Shown: positions 23,901-34,691, numbered from the stretch's first letter. The stretch is 64,000 bases of DNA from Aedes albopictus (GCF_035046485.1 NC_085138.1:330752421-330816420), one strand, 5' to 3'. Notes: generated from the sequence alone by a model not told the origin. Numbers and translations: made by a program.

Positions 23901-24692
23901 CCCATCTATCGATGTCTGTGCAAAATTGAACCGATCACTATGCCAAAACCTGAACCTCGGTGAATTTGTAGGGTGCATCCTCGAAAATCGTTCAAATTAT
24001 AGGAAATACGTGTTTTTGTGAAAAAGTTGAGAAAACCACAATGGATTTTCAATCTCTAGGGCTCAATCGCTTCATATGGATCCCATCTACCATTGTCGGT
24101 GCTAAATTGAACCGATCACTATGCCAAAACCTGAACCTCGGTGATTTTGTAGGGTGCATCCTCGAAAATCGTTCAAATTATAGGAAATACGTGTTTTTGT
24201 GAAAAAGTTGAGAAAACCACAATGGATTTTCAATCTCTAGGGCTCAATCGCTTCATATGGATCCCATCTATCATTGTCGGTGCTAAATTGAACCGATCAC
24301 TATGCCAAAACCTGAACCTCGGTGGTTTTGTAGGGTACATCCTTGAAAATCGTTCTAATTATATAAAATACGTTTTTTTGTGAAAAAGTTGAGAAAACCA
24401 CAATGGATTTTCAATCCTAAGGGCTCAATCGCTTCATATGGATCCCATCTATCGATGTCTGTGCAAAACTGAACCGATCACTTAGCCAAAACCTGAACCT
24501 CGGTGGTTTTGTAGGGTGCATCCTTGAAAATCGTTCAAATTATATGAAATACGTTTTTTTTGTGAAAAAGTTAAGTAAGCCACAATGGCTTTTCAATCCC
24601 AAGGGCTCAATCGCTTCATATGGATCCCATCTACCATTGTGTGTGCAAAATTGAACCGATCACTATGCCAAAACCTGAGCCTCGGTGATTTT
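20928..24692 (+). repeat. ~181-bp satellite array, second block
   Basis: About 21 further monomers of the same satellite resume in the same orientation after the insertion, with the 26-bp duplication as the first bases. Variants with GGTGAATTTGTAGGG and CATCCTCGAAAATCG are enriched here. The last monomer ends near GCCTCGGTGATTTTGTG at 24692, where the related 197-bp family begins. Confidence 0.97.
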
Positions 24693-25377
24693 GTGCCGCT
24701 TATTCTGGGTTTAATGAAGTGAGCCTCGAAACTTGCATGCAAGTTTATATAGTCAAGTTTGTTTTTGCTTTTTGTTTGACAATTTTATGTGAAAATTTGA
24801 AGTTATTATATGTTTTTCGCTTGGAAATAATCTTTTCTTTCTTATGCAATGCTGTTTTTTCCGATGGAACGCACCAAATCTTCAGCCTCGGTCGATTTGT
24901 AGTTAGCCTCGAAAAGTGCATCTGAAGGCGCACCTGCGAATCGGTATGAGCAAATCTGTTTTGCTCGTAAAATGGCGATTTCTGCAGCAAACCTACAAGT
25001 TTTTATAGGTATTCCACTTGGAAATCACGCAATCTTTCGAATACGGCGATCGGTTTTTCGATAGAAGGCACTAAAACGTCAGCCTCGGTTGATTTGTAGT
25101 TAGCCTCGGAAAGTGCATCGGTGGTTTCATGCGAGTTGCTATGGGGAAATTTGTTTTTGCTCTAGAAATGGCAATTAAAGGCCAAATGCAAAAGTTTTTT
25201 GGGGTATTCCGCTTGGAAATCAAGCGATCTTTCCGATGCGACAATCGGTTTTTCGATAGAAGGCACCAAAACCTTAGCCTCGGTCGATTTGTAGTTAGCC
25301 TCGAAAAACCCTACAACAGCAAATTAAAAACCGAGGCTAAATCGAGGCTAACTACAAATCGCTCTATATTTTCCTAG
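24693..25377 (+). repeat. Diverged ~197-bp tandem family beside the satellite
   Basis: Three degenerate units share the core GATTTGTAGTTAGCCTCG at about 24888, 25089 and 25286, spaced roughly 197-200 bp apart. Other shared blocks are TTCCGCTTGGAAAT and CGGTTTTTCGATAGAAGGCAC. The core resembles the satellite's CCTCGGTGGTTTTGTAGG...CCTTGAAAA block. The array ends with an inverted copy of its own core (ACCGAGGCTAAATCGAGGC at 25330-25360), which forms a hairpin with the last unit. Confidence 0.75.
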
Positions 25378-25964
25378 CCTACACTCAGTGGTTTGCCCTT
25401 CGCTTAACCCATGTGGAGGAAATTCTTACAGCACTAGGCGATCACGTCGCGCATGTTCCAAGAACATCCTCGAGCATGCGATAACAACTTGATACGAAGT
25501 TCCGATCAAGAGCAAGCCTTCGGCTTATATTCTAATGAAACGCAACCCTACTAGGATTTGCGATTAGAATGATGCTCAGACTCGTAGCGTGCTGCTAGAG
25601 TTAGACCAATGAACGCAACGTGCTTGTCCACGTCTCCCACGGCTTTCATGTCTGTCGCATATTCCTGCCGCCGCAGCCTGCGTGCGTGTGACTGTGATTA
25701 AGAGTTGCGCCACGCACTTGGGTCCCCCAAATGAGCACCAGAACCACGCCGACTCCAAATTAAATTTATTACTGGCTAATGGCCCGGGAGAGGATGGTTT
25801 GTCCCGGGAGGCGGACATGTCTTCGAGTGTGACCATCGTCGGGCTGCCGCCCAGCCGACTGGCGGACCGCTGCGCTGCGTTGCATCAAATAGCTACCTGC
25901 CAACGCAACAGCGCGATTGGTGGACTCGATTTGTTTGCCTTTGCCGACCAACCAACGGCGATCG
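25378..25964 (+). other. Non-repetitive sequence, candidate promoter/5' UTR
   Basis: This stretch is not recognisably repetitive and becomes CG-rich from about 25600, unlike most of the window. It directly precedes a candidate signal-peptide exon, so it may be promoter and 5' UTR. Overlapping frames on both strands (25576-25836, 25682-26029) look like shadows of base composition. No TATA box or firm initiator was identified. Confidence 0.35.
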
Positions 25965-26025
25965 ATGATGACTGCGACGGTGGACGTGATTTTATTGGTG
26001 CTCTTTTGCAGATTCACCGTGTGTG
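25965..26025 (+). CDS. Candidate first coding exon with signal peptide
   Basis: Two adjacent ATG codons (25965 and 25968) open a frame encoding MMTATVDVILLVLFCRFTVC, a compact signal-peptide or signal-anchor sequence. It runs directly into GTAAGA at 26026, a strong splice-donor consensus. A short first exon with a secretion signal and a phase-1 donor is a common layout for insect secreted or Ig-superfamily surface proteins, but nothing in 20 residues identifies the gene. No matching downstream exon was recognised in the window, so any intron is either long or the exon is spurious. Evidence is the hydrophobic profile, the donor site and the unusually non-repetitive context. Confidence 0.35.
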
Positions 26026-26129
26026 GTAAGAATGGGGAAATGGTGTGGAATGCATCGTTGTTGGTGAATGATTGCCATAATCATACTTTTCCGAACTAAC
26101 CCTAACCAGTTCCCATTGCCGTCAAGTCT

Positions 26130-26345
26130 GTCAACTTCCCAGTATACAAGAAGGTATCTCTTCGAGGAAGAGGAGCTAGTGCAGTTCGTGCCATCGAAGT
26201 TAGCTACGGACTTCGTACTCGCTCTTTTGGGAGAACACCGCCAAGGAGGACACCACAAAATTTCCTGGCCCGATCGGGAATCGAACTTGTCACCTTCAGC
26301 CTTGTCCACTGAATACCTACATCTTTATTGCTGCGGCAATAAGGG
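26130..26345 (-). mobile_element. Degenerate tRNA-derived SINE (Feilai-like)
   Basis: The minus strand reads GTATTCAG...GGTGACAAGTTCGATTCCCG...CCAGG, which lines up with the tRNA-like head of the Feilai-type SINEs elsewhere in the window, including a box-B-like GTTCGATTCC. The 3' body is diverged and the expected GTTACGCCAAGA end is not preserved. Confidence 0.5.
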
Positions 26346-26415
26346 CAGAAAACTTTGGCCTGTCTTAATCCAACAATAACATTCTTATTTTACAACTTAC
26401 CAAAAAATAGAATGA

Positions 26416-26845
26416 GCCGGGGCCCGTGGTGTAGTGGCTACACATTTGCTTCATAAGCAGATGGTCATGGGTTCGATCCCAGCCCCGGCACTTTCGTCAG
26501 TTGCTCTTTCCCCCTGAGAGCAGCTGACACTGACCCTCTTCTGAGCCAATGGCTCAAATGGACCCGGATACTTGAATAACGGTGAACGGCAACTCATAAT
26601 GAACCCCCAATCGGACTGGAAACAGGAACAACTAACACCCACACATCGGCTTCCTCGTGCTCATCATTCTACCATGATAGGGTAGAAAGTGAAAGCAGCG
26701 CAACGGCAACCAGTTGGATATAGTAAAATTAGAACAGAATACATTTAGGCGCTGTACAAATTGTAAGTACAGCTTCCAATTGGAATCGCTCACGCAGTGC
26801 CCTAGTGGACAAAAGAGCTGTAAATTAGGTTAAGTTATTGAAGAA
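26416..26845 (+). mobile_element. SINE with tRNA-Met-like head
   Basis: Positions 26416-26490 fold as a tRNA: acceptor GCCGGGG pairs with CCCCGGC, the D-arm contains GTGGTGTAGTGG (box A), and the anticodon stem carries a TTCATAA loop (CAT, Met-like). The T-arm has GGTTCGATCCC (box B). The tRNA-like part continues into a SINE body and ends in an A-rich tail near 26845. A diverged copy with the same body, including the segment GGACAAAAGAGCTGTAAATT near its 3' end, lies at 49246-49661 on the other strand. Transcription would be by RNA polymerase III. Confidence 0.85.
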
Positions 26846-26899
26846 TAAAAAAAAAATGAATGACTTTTTTTGTTAAAAAAAAATCGCTGAATTCAATCC

Positions 26900-27590
26900 A
26901 ATAGTTCAGTTAAATTTATCCGGATTTTCGATACTTTAAAAGGGAAGAATTATTTAGAATTTTCTCCATGATTGCCTCCTCGGCCATCATTAGAGATTCC
27001 TGCAGGGAATCCCAGAGGATTTTTACCTGGAATTTTTACAGAATCAAAATGATTGTAGGAATACTTTGAAAATATTTCTGTACATGTAATTCTTCAGAAG
27101 TTTCTCAAAAAATATCCTAGCAGGGTTTCGTCAGGAATTCCTTCCACGATTGCTTCAGAAATTCTAACATGCATTCCTTTATGAACCAGCTAAGGGCTGA
27201 AAGTCTCGGTCATAAAGACAATTATAATAATAATTTACGTGTTTCCCTTATAAATTTCTGAGTGATTCTATCAGCATTTCTTCTAGAAATTTTCCTTTAA
27301 GATTTCTTATGTATTTCTTTAAAAGTTTCTCAAGAATTTATTTTAGGAATTCCAGACATTCCTACCACGATTCCTAAAAACACAGCAGAAATTTTTACAC
27401 AGATTCTTACCGAAATTCAACCAGAGATTCTAGCAGACAGTCAGCTAGAGATGTCTGCAGGAGTTCTTTCGCATGTTTATTCAGAGATTCTAGTAGCAGT
27501 TTTTTTTTTAAATTCTTCGGAAATTCAGATTTTTTTATAGAAATTCATGCAGGGATTCCTAAAGGTAATCCTCTAAATATTTCCCCATTG
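26900..27590 (+). repeat. 12-bp-period degenerate array, forward orientation
   Basis: Degenerate units of the form ATTCCTNCAGGA repeat with a 12-base period, so the sense frame reads as tetrapeptides like I-P-S-E. The array is interrupted at about 27595 by an inverted-repeat element and resumes near 30400. Confidence 0.65.
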
Positions 27591-27839
27591 ATATGGATCT
27601 ATGACATTTCGTCGAAAGACATTTGGTCGAATGACGTTTGGTCGAATGACATTTGGTCGAAAGTACATTTGGTCGAACGGACGTTTGGTCGAATGGACAT
27701 TTGGTCGAAACCCATATTAGGGAGAAGGAAACATATGACATTTAGTCGAACGGACAATCCGTCGAATGGACAATTCGTCGAATGGACATTTGGTCGAACT
27801 GATAAAAAGACACTAGATCAGTCGATGACAAAAACTGCT

Positions 27840-28215
27840 ACGTAAGAGTTACGTGCTTATCAGGTAGTGCAGTCCGCGCACTGTTGTCTACCCGACTTCA
27901 GCTTGAGGAGGTGCGTTCCGAATACTCAATAGGGAGGTGCATACCCATGCCCGTTGAGCGCCATGTAGGCAGAGCGGCCCCGGTAAGAAAGCCTACTTAA
28001 AACCTTCAACTACCAGGAAAAGCAAAACTAGAGAAAACAGATTGATTTAACAGCAACAGACCAGGCAACGATACATGGATAACGATTAGAAAATCAAATA
28101 TTGGAACGTGAGAACTTCAATTCCACCCACACGTCTTGCGCACATGGCTCGTGAACTGCAGAATGCCGACGTTAATGAGGCTACTATTCGCAGATCAGCG
28201 GAAAAAAAAACTTTC
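27840..28215 (+). pseudogene. 5' fragment of an RTE/CR1-like LINE
   Basis: At about 28090-28210 one frame reads WNVRTSIPPTRLAHMAREL, the recognisable N-terminus of an apurinic endonuclease (WNVRTL...LARELQ pattern), preceded by a GC-rich leader-like stretch. It breaks off within about 40 residues. It lies inside the inverted-repeat element and is probably an internalised relic. Confidence 0.5.
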
Positions 28216-29104
28216 GTTGAAACTGTCATTGGAAAACTTTCATTCCGTTGCCAATAATATTGCTCTGTGGCTTGTAGCATCCGCTGCTAGAGCAATGCAA
28301 ATCAGCAGTTTCTATTTACTTCGTAGGTGAGAATGTTCAAAAACACACCTAGCGATACCCGAGTGATGATACTTGCTTGCAGATTGATACTACCGTAAGA
28401 GGATAACATGAAAATAAAGACGCATTTAAACGCGTTCAAGTTTAAACTCGGCACGCTGCGATCAGAAATATTTGAAAATTCTTCAGTTGGAACGCGAGCG
28501 AGCTCTACATAACTACATTCGCAAAATGCCTGCATGATACCCTGGTATCCTCAAAACTGAAATGGTTATATATCCGTCTTTTTCAAAGATTTGAATAATT
28601 TTAGGATTCGATTCAGAAACTTATTTTTTATTGGGAGCATTTCCGAGTGAACCGGATTGATTACCGTGGTTTTCGGAAAATCCAGATTTTCAGGAACATG
28701 TTCGGCATGTCAGCTATAATAACCACCAAAGATCATAAACCAATAAATAGCATAGACTTAATAATAATAATAGTTTGTCCAATCAGTCTTGTCATCAGTC
28801 CATTAGCTGGCTATTCCAGAAAAAAAAATCTCAAAAAGTCATGGCAGTCAATAACACTTTCTTACACCTCAACCTCACAATGTATATTTATATTTACGGA
28901 TTTTCTGAAACTCCGGGTGACCGGACCAGTTTATTCGCAAAACATATCGATAGAGTAAGCACATATGAGTTCGGAGCTGAATCGGTATCTGAACGGGCGT
29001 TCTTGAGCAGTAAAAGCTCTGACACGCAAGGTCAATGACTATTGCGTTTCAATCAAAACATTGAAAGCATTTATTTTATTTTCGACTTTCAGTTCAAATA
29101 AATT

Positions 29105-29770
29105 ACTAAATGAAAGAACAGCCTATGTTTAAAAGAAGGAAAAATATCAGATGAAAAATCTGAAGCTTCAACATGTGAACATGGTAAACTCAGAAAACGT
29201 GAAAAAAAAACCAGAAGGAAAAACCACTGATAAGAAAAGCACATGAAAACGCAATGAAGTTAGTAAACTTAAAGGCAAGCCTAAGAAGGAAAAATATCTA
29301 AAAAAAGGCATCAGCTAATGAAGAACAGCTTGTGTTCAAAAGGAAAAATTTCTTATGAAACATTCAGCAGTTTGTACAGCGTACAGGAAAACGATGCATT
29401 ACGCCATCGTGGTGCGAAAAACCGAACATCCTAGGAGGGTTAATAAACGTGAAAGAATAGCCTATGTTTCAAAGAAGAAAAAATACATGAGAAAAAGACA
29501 GCAGCCATAACATTTAAACATAGTACAAATACGAAACTTGAAAGAATAGCCTATGTTCAAAAGAAGGAAAAATCATCAATAAAAAAAATCACAACCATAA
29601 TGTCCACTGTCAGCACAAATAACAAATTTGGAAGAACAGCATATGTTGAAAAGTAGGAGAAACCTTTGATGGAAAAGCCTGTATGTATGTGCTACACAAA
29701 AACGCAATGAAATGATGAAACTTGAAAGAGAGCCAAGATTAAAAATAAGGAGAAATCTTCGATGGAAAAT
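29105..29770 (+). repeat. Degenerate ~90-bp tandem repeat, about 6-7 units
   Basis: The phrase GAAAGAAYAGCCTATGTT, followed by an A-rich AAGAAGGAAAAAT, recurs near 29113, 29451, 29540 and 29630. Weaker versions occur at 29260, 29320 and 29722. It occupies the right interior of the inverted-repeat element. No coding frame persists. Confidence 0.6.
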
Positions 29771-30167
29771 CAACACTTCACCAATGCCAACGACAACTAT
29801 ATTGCGAAACAAGTTACCATAATAAAAAACGCCCTTGAATGAAATATTTGCTTTTTCATGTTTGAGATTATTTAACACGATTAAATTGCTATACGACTTA
29901 ACGTTCATTCGACCAAACACACTTTCAACCAAATAATCTCAGTAACAAATGAGTTCAGATACCGAAATTTATAATATTTTTTGCACTTAAATCTCGTATC
30001 ATCGGTTAGTGCCTTTCGACCAGATGGCCATTCGACTAAATGTCATATGCTTCGTCTTCCACAAAATGGGTTTCGACCAAATGTCCATTCGACCAAATGT
30101 CCTTTCGACCAAACGTACTTTCGACCAAATGTCATTCGACCAAATGTCCTAAAGCCCTTGTGGTCTG

Positions 30168-30385
30168 ATCGTGCACCACGTTGCCGATAGCCACCTTGAA
30201 TTCGAGATGGAAAAGAGAACTACGAAAGAATTTTGGGATAGCCTGCAAAGAGCTTCCAACTTCGAGGTCTTGCAAACCGTTAGTACTACCGAAGAAGAAG
30301 TTGAGCAGCAGTACGGGTATGCAGAATCATTTGTTGGAGTTCCACAAGCTGTTGTGATGACTGATAATGACTGGCGTCAAGGTTG
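30168..30385 (+). pseudogene. Ty1/copia-like Gag fragment
   Basis: The frame contains HVADSHLEFEMEKRTTKEFW followed by DSLQRA, which matches the conserved 'ADSHLEY...KTAKEAWDSL' segment of copia-type Gag (UBN2-family) proteins. The rest of Gag and all of Pol are absent, and the following residues (EEEVEQQYGY) do not continue the family pattern. It is a short relic wedged between the inverted-repeat element and the 12-bp array. Confidence 0.5.
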
Positions 30386-30399
30386 AAGAAGATGATGCC

Positions 30400-32560
30400 G
30401 TCACTGAACTGGTTATATATTTTGTTCCAGAATGTATTCAAACCATTCTTCACCGATTCTTTCAGAAAATTTCCTGGTCATCTTCCAGGAATTTCTTCAA
30501 AAACATCACTGCAATTCGGTATCAGTAGGTCGGCTCAAGAGGAACGTTCCCCTTCATTTGGAAAATTATCTTTGGAATACCTGCTGAAAGATATCCAATT
30601 CTTCCAGGTGTTCATTCAGAAATTCCTTCACAAAATACTGTTCTATTAGAAATTTCAGTCCTCAGGAGTGTTTGTTAATTGCTTCCTCAGACATTATACA
30701 AAAAATTCTTAAAAGAAATTTTCAGAAGGTACCTCTATCTATTCCTTCGGAAATTATCCACGGATTTCTTAAATAATTCCTCCAGTACCTTTGTCTGAAA
30801 TTTCAATAGGAATTCCAGCAGAACTTTTACCAGAGATTTATTCAGAAACTTCTCAAGAGTGCTTAGAAAGCTCCTCACAAGTTTTCCATAAACTTCGTCT
30901 GATAATCTTCCAGAAGTTTCTCTCGGATTTTTTTCAGTTAAAATTCCAAGTTGCCCATGATAATTCTCAGGGAACCCCTCCAGAGGTATCCGAAGGAAGT
31001 CTTTCAGATATTCGCTTGGAGATTTATCTAGAAAATCCTTCCCAGATTACTTCGCAAACTGCATCAAGGATTTCAAAAATTTCTTTTGAGAACTTGCACA
31101 AGTATCTTCAGGAGTTCTTTCAAGTCTTTGATCAGATAACCCTTCATCTTTCTCCTTCAAGAATTACTCCTGCAGGTATTTTTGTACAATTTCTTGAAGA
31201 ACTTCTGATAATATTCCTGGAGCAATCTTTGAAGATATCCGAGGTGATATTCGGAAGAAAAACCGATAAATTCGTGGAGGAATCCTAAGAAGAACTCCTG
31301 AAAAATTCTTAAAAGACAGAAGAATTATCTGAAGATTTAACTAAAGAAATCCCTGAAGAAATCTCAAGTGGACGTCCTGTATAAATTCTTTGAGGTTTTG
31401 TTGGACGAATCTCTGAAGGCATGTTTGAAAAAATCCCAGGAAAACTTCTGGATTTATCGCAGGATGAGTTTCTTGAAGAATTCATGAAGAAATGCCTCCT
31501 GGAGAATTTTCTTGGGATGCCCTCGCTGGAATTTATAGAAAACAATATTGAAATATGGATAGAGGTATTTCTGGAGGAATTGTTCCATACATTCCTGAAG
31601 TATTTTCAGAAATTATTCCTGGAGAAACCCGTGGAAGTATTTCTGAAAGACTCCCCAAAAAACAAAGGCGGAACACCTTTGTCGCATGAGAAATTTCCAA
31701 AGTAATTTCTGTAGAAACTCCTAGAAAATACTTCTGGATAAATTTCTAGCGCTTTCCTTGAAGGAAATTCTGCATAATTTCCTGAGGAAACACATGCAAA
31801 AATACACAGAGGAACTCCTGAAAGATTTCCAGTATGAAATTATGTAAGTATCTTTGGAAGAATCGTAGGGACGAGTCCAAAACGTTCGTTTTAGAGAGCT
31901 GTAGACTACAAAGACGAACTCCCAGCAATCGTTACCTGAATAAATTTCTGAGGATATTCATGCGGGAATTTTCGATAACATCCCTGGAGCAAACCCTAAA
32001 AAAACTACAGAGAAGCTCGTAAGAAAATTCCTGTACAGATTCCTGGAGGATTTACTAAAGGAATTTCTATGAAAATTACTGAAGTATTTCCTTAATTAAT
32101 TTCTTGAAAGAATCCTAATTTTGTATATATGAGAAGAAATTTCCTGAAGAGCCCATGCAGGGATTTCCAAAGTTCCATGGAAGAATCTCTAAAAAATATA
32201 ATGCAATAATTTATGGAGAGTTTGCTTGAAGAATTTTTTGGGGAAATTTCTAGAAATAAAAATTTTTCAAAAGAATCCCATGAGAACTTTCTGAATGAAT
32301 CCGTGGAAGATTTTTTTAAAGAAATCCATGGAGCAATTTCGGAAAGAGCCCCTGGAAGGTTTTATATGAGAAAACTTAAATTTATGGCGGAAAATCTAGG
32401 GCTTTACGGAGTAATTTCTATAGAAATCTATGGTTTCTTTAAAGAAATCCCTGGAACTTCTGAATGAATTCTCAGAAAATATCTCTAAGAGAAACTCTGG
32501 CAGAATTTCTTAAAAATTCCCAGTAATATTTTTTGAATGATTTGCTCGAAAACGCTTCCC
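30400..32560. repeat. 12-bp-period array with an orientation switch near 31290
   Basis: From about 30400 to 31250 units read ATTCCTNCAGRA; from about 31290 to 32540 they read in the complementary sense (TCCTGGAGGAAT). The 12-base period keeps frames open, giving the 165-residue frame at 30791-31288, whose translation is degenerate tetrapeptides. It continues the array at 26900-27590. Transcripts could fold back across the switch point. Confidence 0.7.
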
Positions 32561-32789
32561 GCAATGCCATTCATTTCATTTGTTTTGCATTCCAAACCCT
32601 ACTGAAACATGATTTCTATAAAAGGGTTTTCAAATTATCTAGCTTTATAGAATCCTTAGGCTATTTGAAGTCATTCTCTTGATTCTCTTATGAAAGCGAA
32701 GTATTCTAAAAATTTTTTTTTCTCAGCATATTGCCAAAACTCTTGATTTTTATGTCAACGCAACTTGCAACATCTTGAAATCGATTCAC
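32561..32789. other. AT-rich spacer, nothing seen
   Basis: No feature recognised between the array and the 5' end of the RTE-like LINE. Confidence 0.4.
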
Positions 32790-33406
32790 CGGAAAATCAA
32801 CAAGAGAAGAATGCGAACCGATACCAATGGCAACGACCACAGCGACGAAAAGGGACTTGCGATTGGAAGCTCGGTACGTGGAACTGCAGATCTCTCAACT
32901 TCATCGGGAGCACCCGCATACTCGCCGATATACTGTAGGACCGCGGGTTCGGAATCGTAGCGCTGCAGGAGGTGTGTTGGACAGGACCCATGGTGCGAAC
33001 GTTTAGAGGTAATCATACCATCTACCAGAGTTGCGGCAACACACGTGAGCTGGGAACAGCTTTTATAGTAATGGGCGACATGCAGAGGCGCGTGATCAGT
33101 TGGTGGCCGATCGACGAAAGAATGTGCAGGTTGAGGATCAAGGGCCGATTCTTCAACGTCAGCATAATAAACGTGCACAGCCCTCACTCCGGAAGCACTG
33201 ATGATGATAAAGACGCATTTTACGCGCAGCTCGAACGCGAGTACGACCGCTGCCCAAACCACGACGTCAAGATCATCATAGGGGATCTAAACGCTCAGGT
33301 AGGCCAGGAGGAGGAATTCAGACGGACGATTGGAAAGTTCAGCGCCCACCAGCTGACGAACGAAAATGGCCTACGCTTCATCGACTTCGCCGCCTCCAAG
33401 AACATG

Positions 33407-34413
33407 CCCAGACAACCACAACTCGCATAAAAATGCATAGATTTAATCATATTATCACTAACATACCTCACAATCGCATAAATGTAAACACCAAATGCAA
33501 CAAAAGTGCGAAATTCATCGCAAAACCCGACATTTTAATGGTTGTTGACGATGAACCAAACTGAATCGCATAAAAACACTAGCAAACTCATAACATAGCA
33601 TTCAAATTCGCAATTTTCATGGTTATGCGAACTTTGTTTTGTTATGACAGCTCTTCTTGCATTAGTGTGTTGATTAACTCGCATAAATGCACAAGCAAGT
33701 TTGTTTACATATCAATACAAACTCGCATAAACGATAATCTGTTATGCGTACATAATGTGATTTGAAATGTGATAACACATGGAAAGTTGCTGTTTGATTG
33801 TGGTTGGACTGTGGATCCGTACCGAGAAAGTGAAAAATCATTCGGTAGTGAACCGTTTGTGTTAAAATTAAATCATTATAACTGTTTTAGTGGCCCTGGT
33901 GTATTAGTTTCGAAGTGTTTTGAACTAGCCCTTGTAAAAAAAAAATGCAACATTTATCGTGCAGGTTCGCGTTGTTTGGCAAGCTACCCCGTACTGGGAC
34001 ACCACAGGTAAGTCAGTTTTATTTTAGAAGACATCGAGATGAGTTAGAATGGTATTCCAATGTAACATCCTGTTTCTCAAGAATTGTGTGGTGTTAAGTA
34101 TAAGGCACCGGCAGCTAATCCAGAAGTAATAAGTTCGACACCGGGGGCAATGTGAGTTGTTTTTTGTTTGTTTTAATAAAACAACTCGCATAATATGATT
34201 GATTACGTCGCAATGTGTACTATCATCGATAATCGCAGAAGATATCGTGTCAACTCACATAGCGCTATCTTTCTTCCGTCAATGCACGCATATCGCCTCC
34301 ACTTTTGCATGTATAGGGCATATTCGCAGCGTTTTATGCGATGAAACTTTTACGCTTAGTTGCACGTATGAAATGGTCGTAAACTTCGTTTTACGTGTGA
34401 ATTGGTTGTCTGG
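33407..34413. mobile_element. 1007-bp MITE-like element, CCC..GGG TIRs, TG TSD
   Basis: It interrupts the endonuclease between the codons of K-N-M and A-I-R. Ends are CCCAGACAACC and GGTTGTCTGGG (11-bp perfect TIR). The flanking TG is duplicated (33405-33406, 34414-34415). The interior carries at least six scattered copies of ACTCGCATAA-type motifs. An 80-residue frame at 33769-34011 ends at a donor-like GGTAAGT but matches nothing I know. No transposase is seen. Confidence 0.8.
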
Positions 34414-34691
34414 GTGGCCATTCGTAGCACCATCTTCCAGCACAGCCTCCCGTATCGTTACACCTGTAGATCACCACAACAAACGGAATCGCAAATCGAC
34501 CACGTTCTGATTGATGGACGGCATTTCTCCGATATTATCCACGTCAGGACCTATCGGGGCGCTAATATCGACTCTGATCACTACCTGGTTAAACTGCGCC
34601 CAAAACTCTCCGTTATCAACAATGTACAGTACCGGCGGCCGCCCCGATACGATCTAGAGCGACTGAAGCAACCGGATGTCGCCACCGCATA

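Larger units (their letters stand above)
27595..30155. mobile_element. ~2.5-kb element with TIRs built of ~20-bp subrepeats
   Basis: The left end (27605-27805) is a run of GACATTTGGTCGAAWG-like units followed by AAACCCATATTAGGGAGAAGG and ACATATGACATTTAGTCGAA. The right end (about 30010-30150), read in reverse complement, gives the same units in the same order, then AAACCCATTTTGTGGAAGACG and GCATATGACATTTAGTCGAA. The two ends therefore form terminal inverted repeats of about 150-200 bp. No transposase frame is visible, so the element is non-autonomous. It sits between two parts of the 12-bp array. I could not define a target-site duplication because the subrepeats blur the outer edges. Confidence 0.75.

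Noticed and set aside
9861..24692. CRISPR-like array
   Set aside because: Repeats are ~181 bp, contiguous and diverged with no short-repeat/spacer alternation, in eukaryotic DNA. This is a satellite.
26416..26490. Functional tRNA-Met gene
   Set aside because: The sequence continues into a SINE body with an A-rich tail, and a second copy exists with the same body.
34199..34510. 103-residue ORF crossing the boundary of the CCC..GGG element
   Set aside because: It joins element sequence to the resumed LINE sequence in a different frame from the LINE, so it is a junction artefact.
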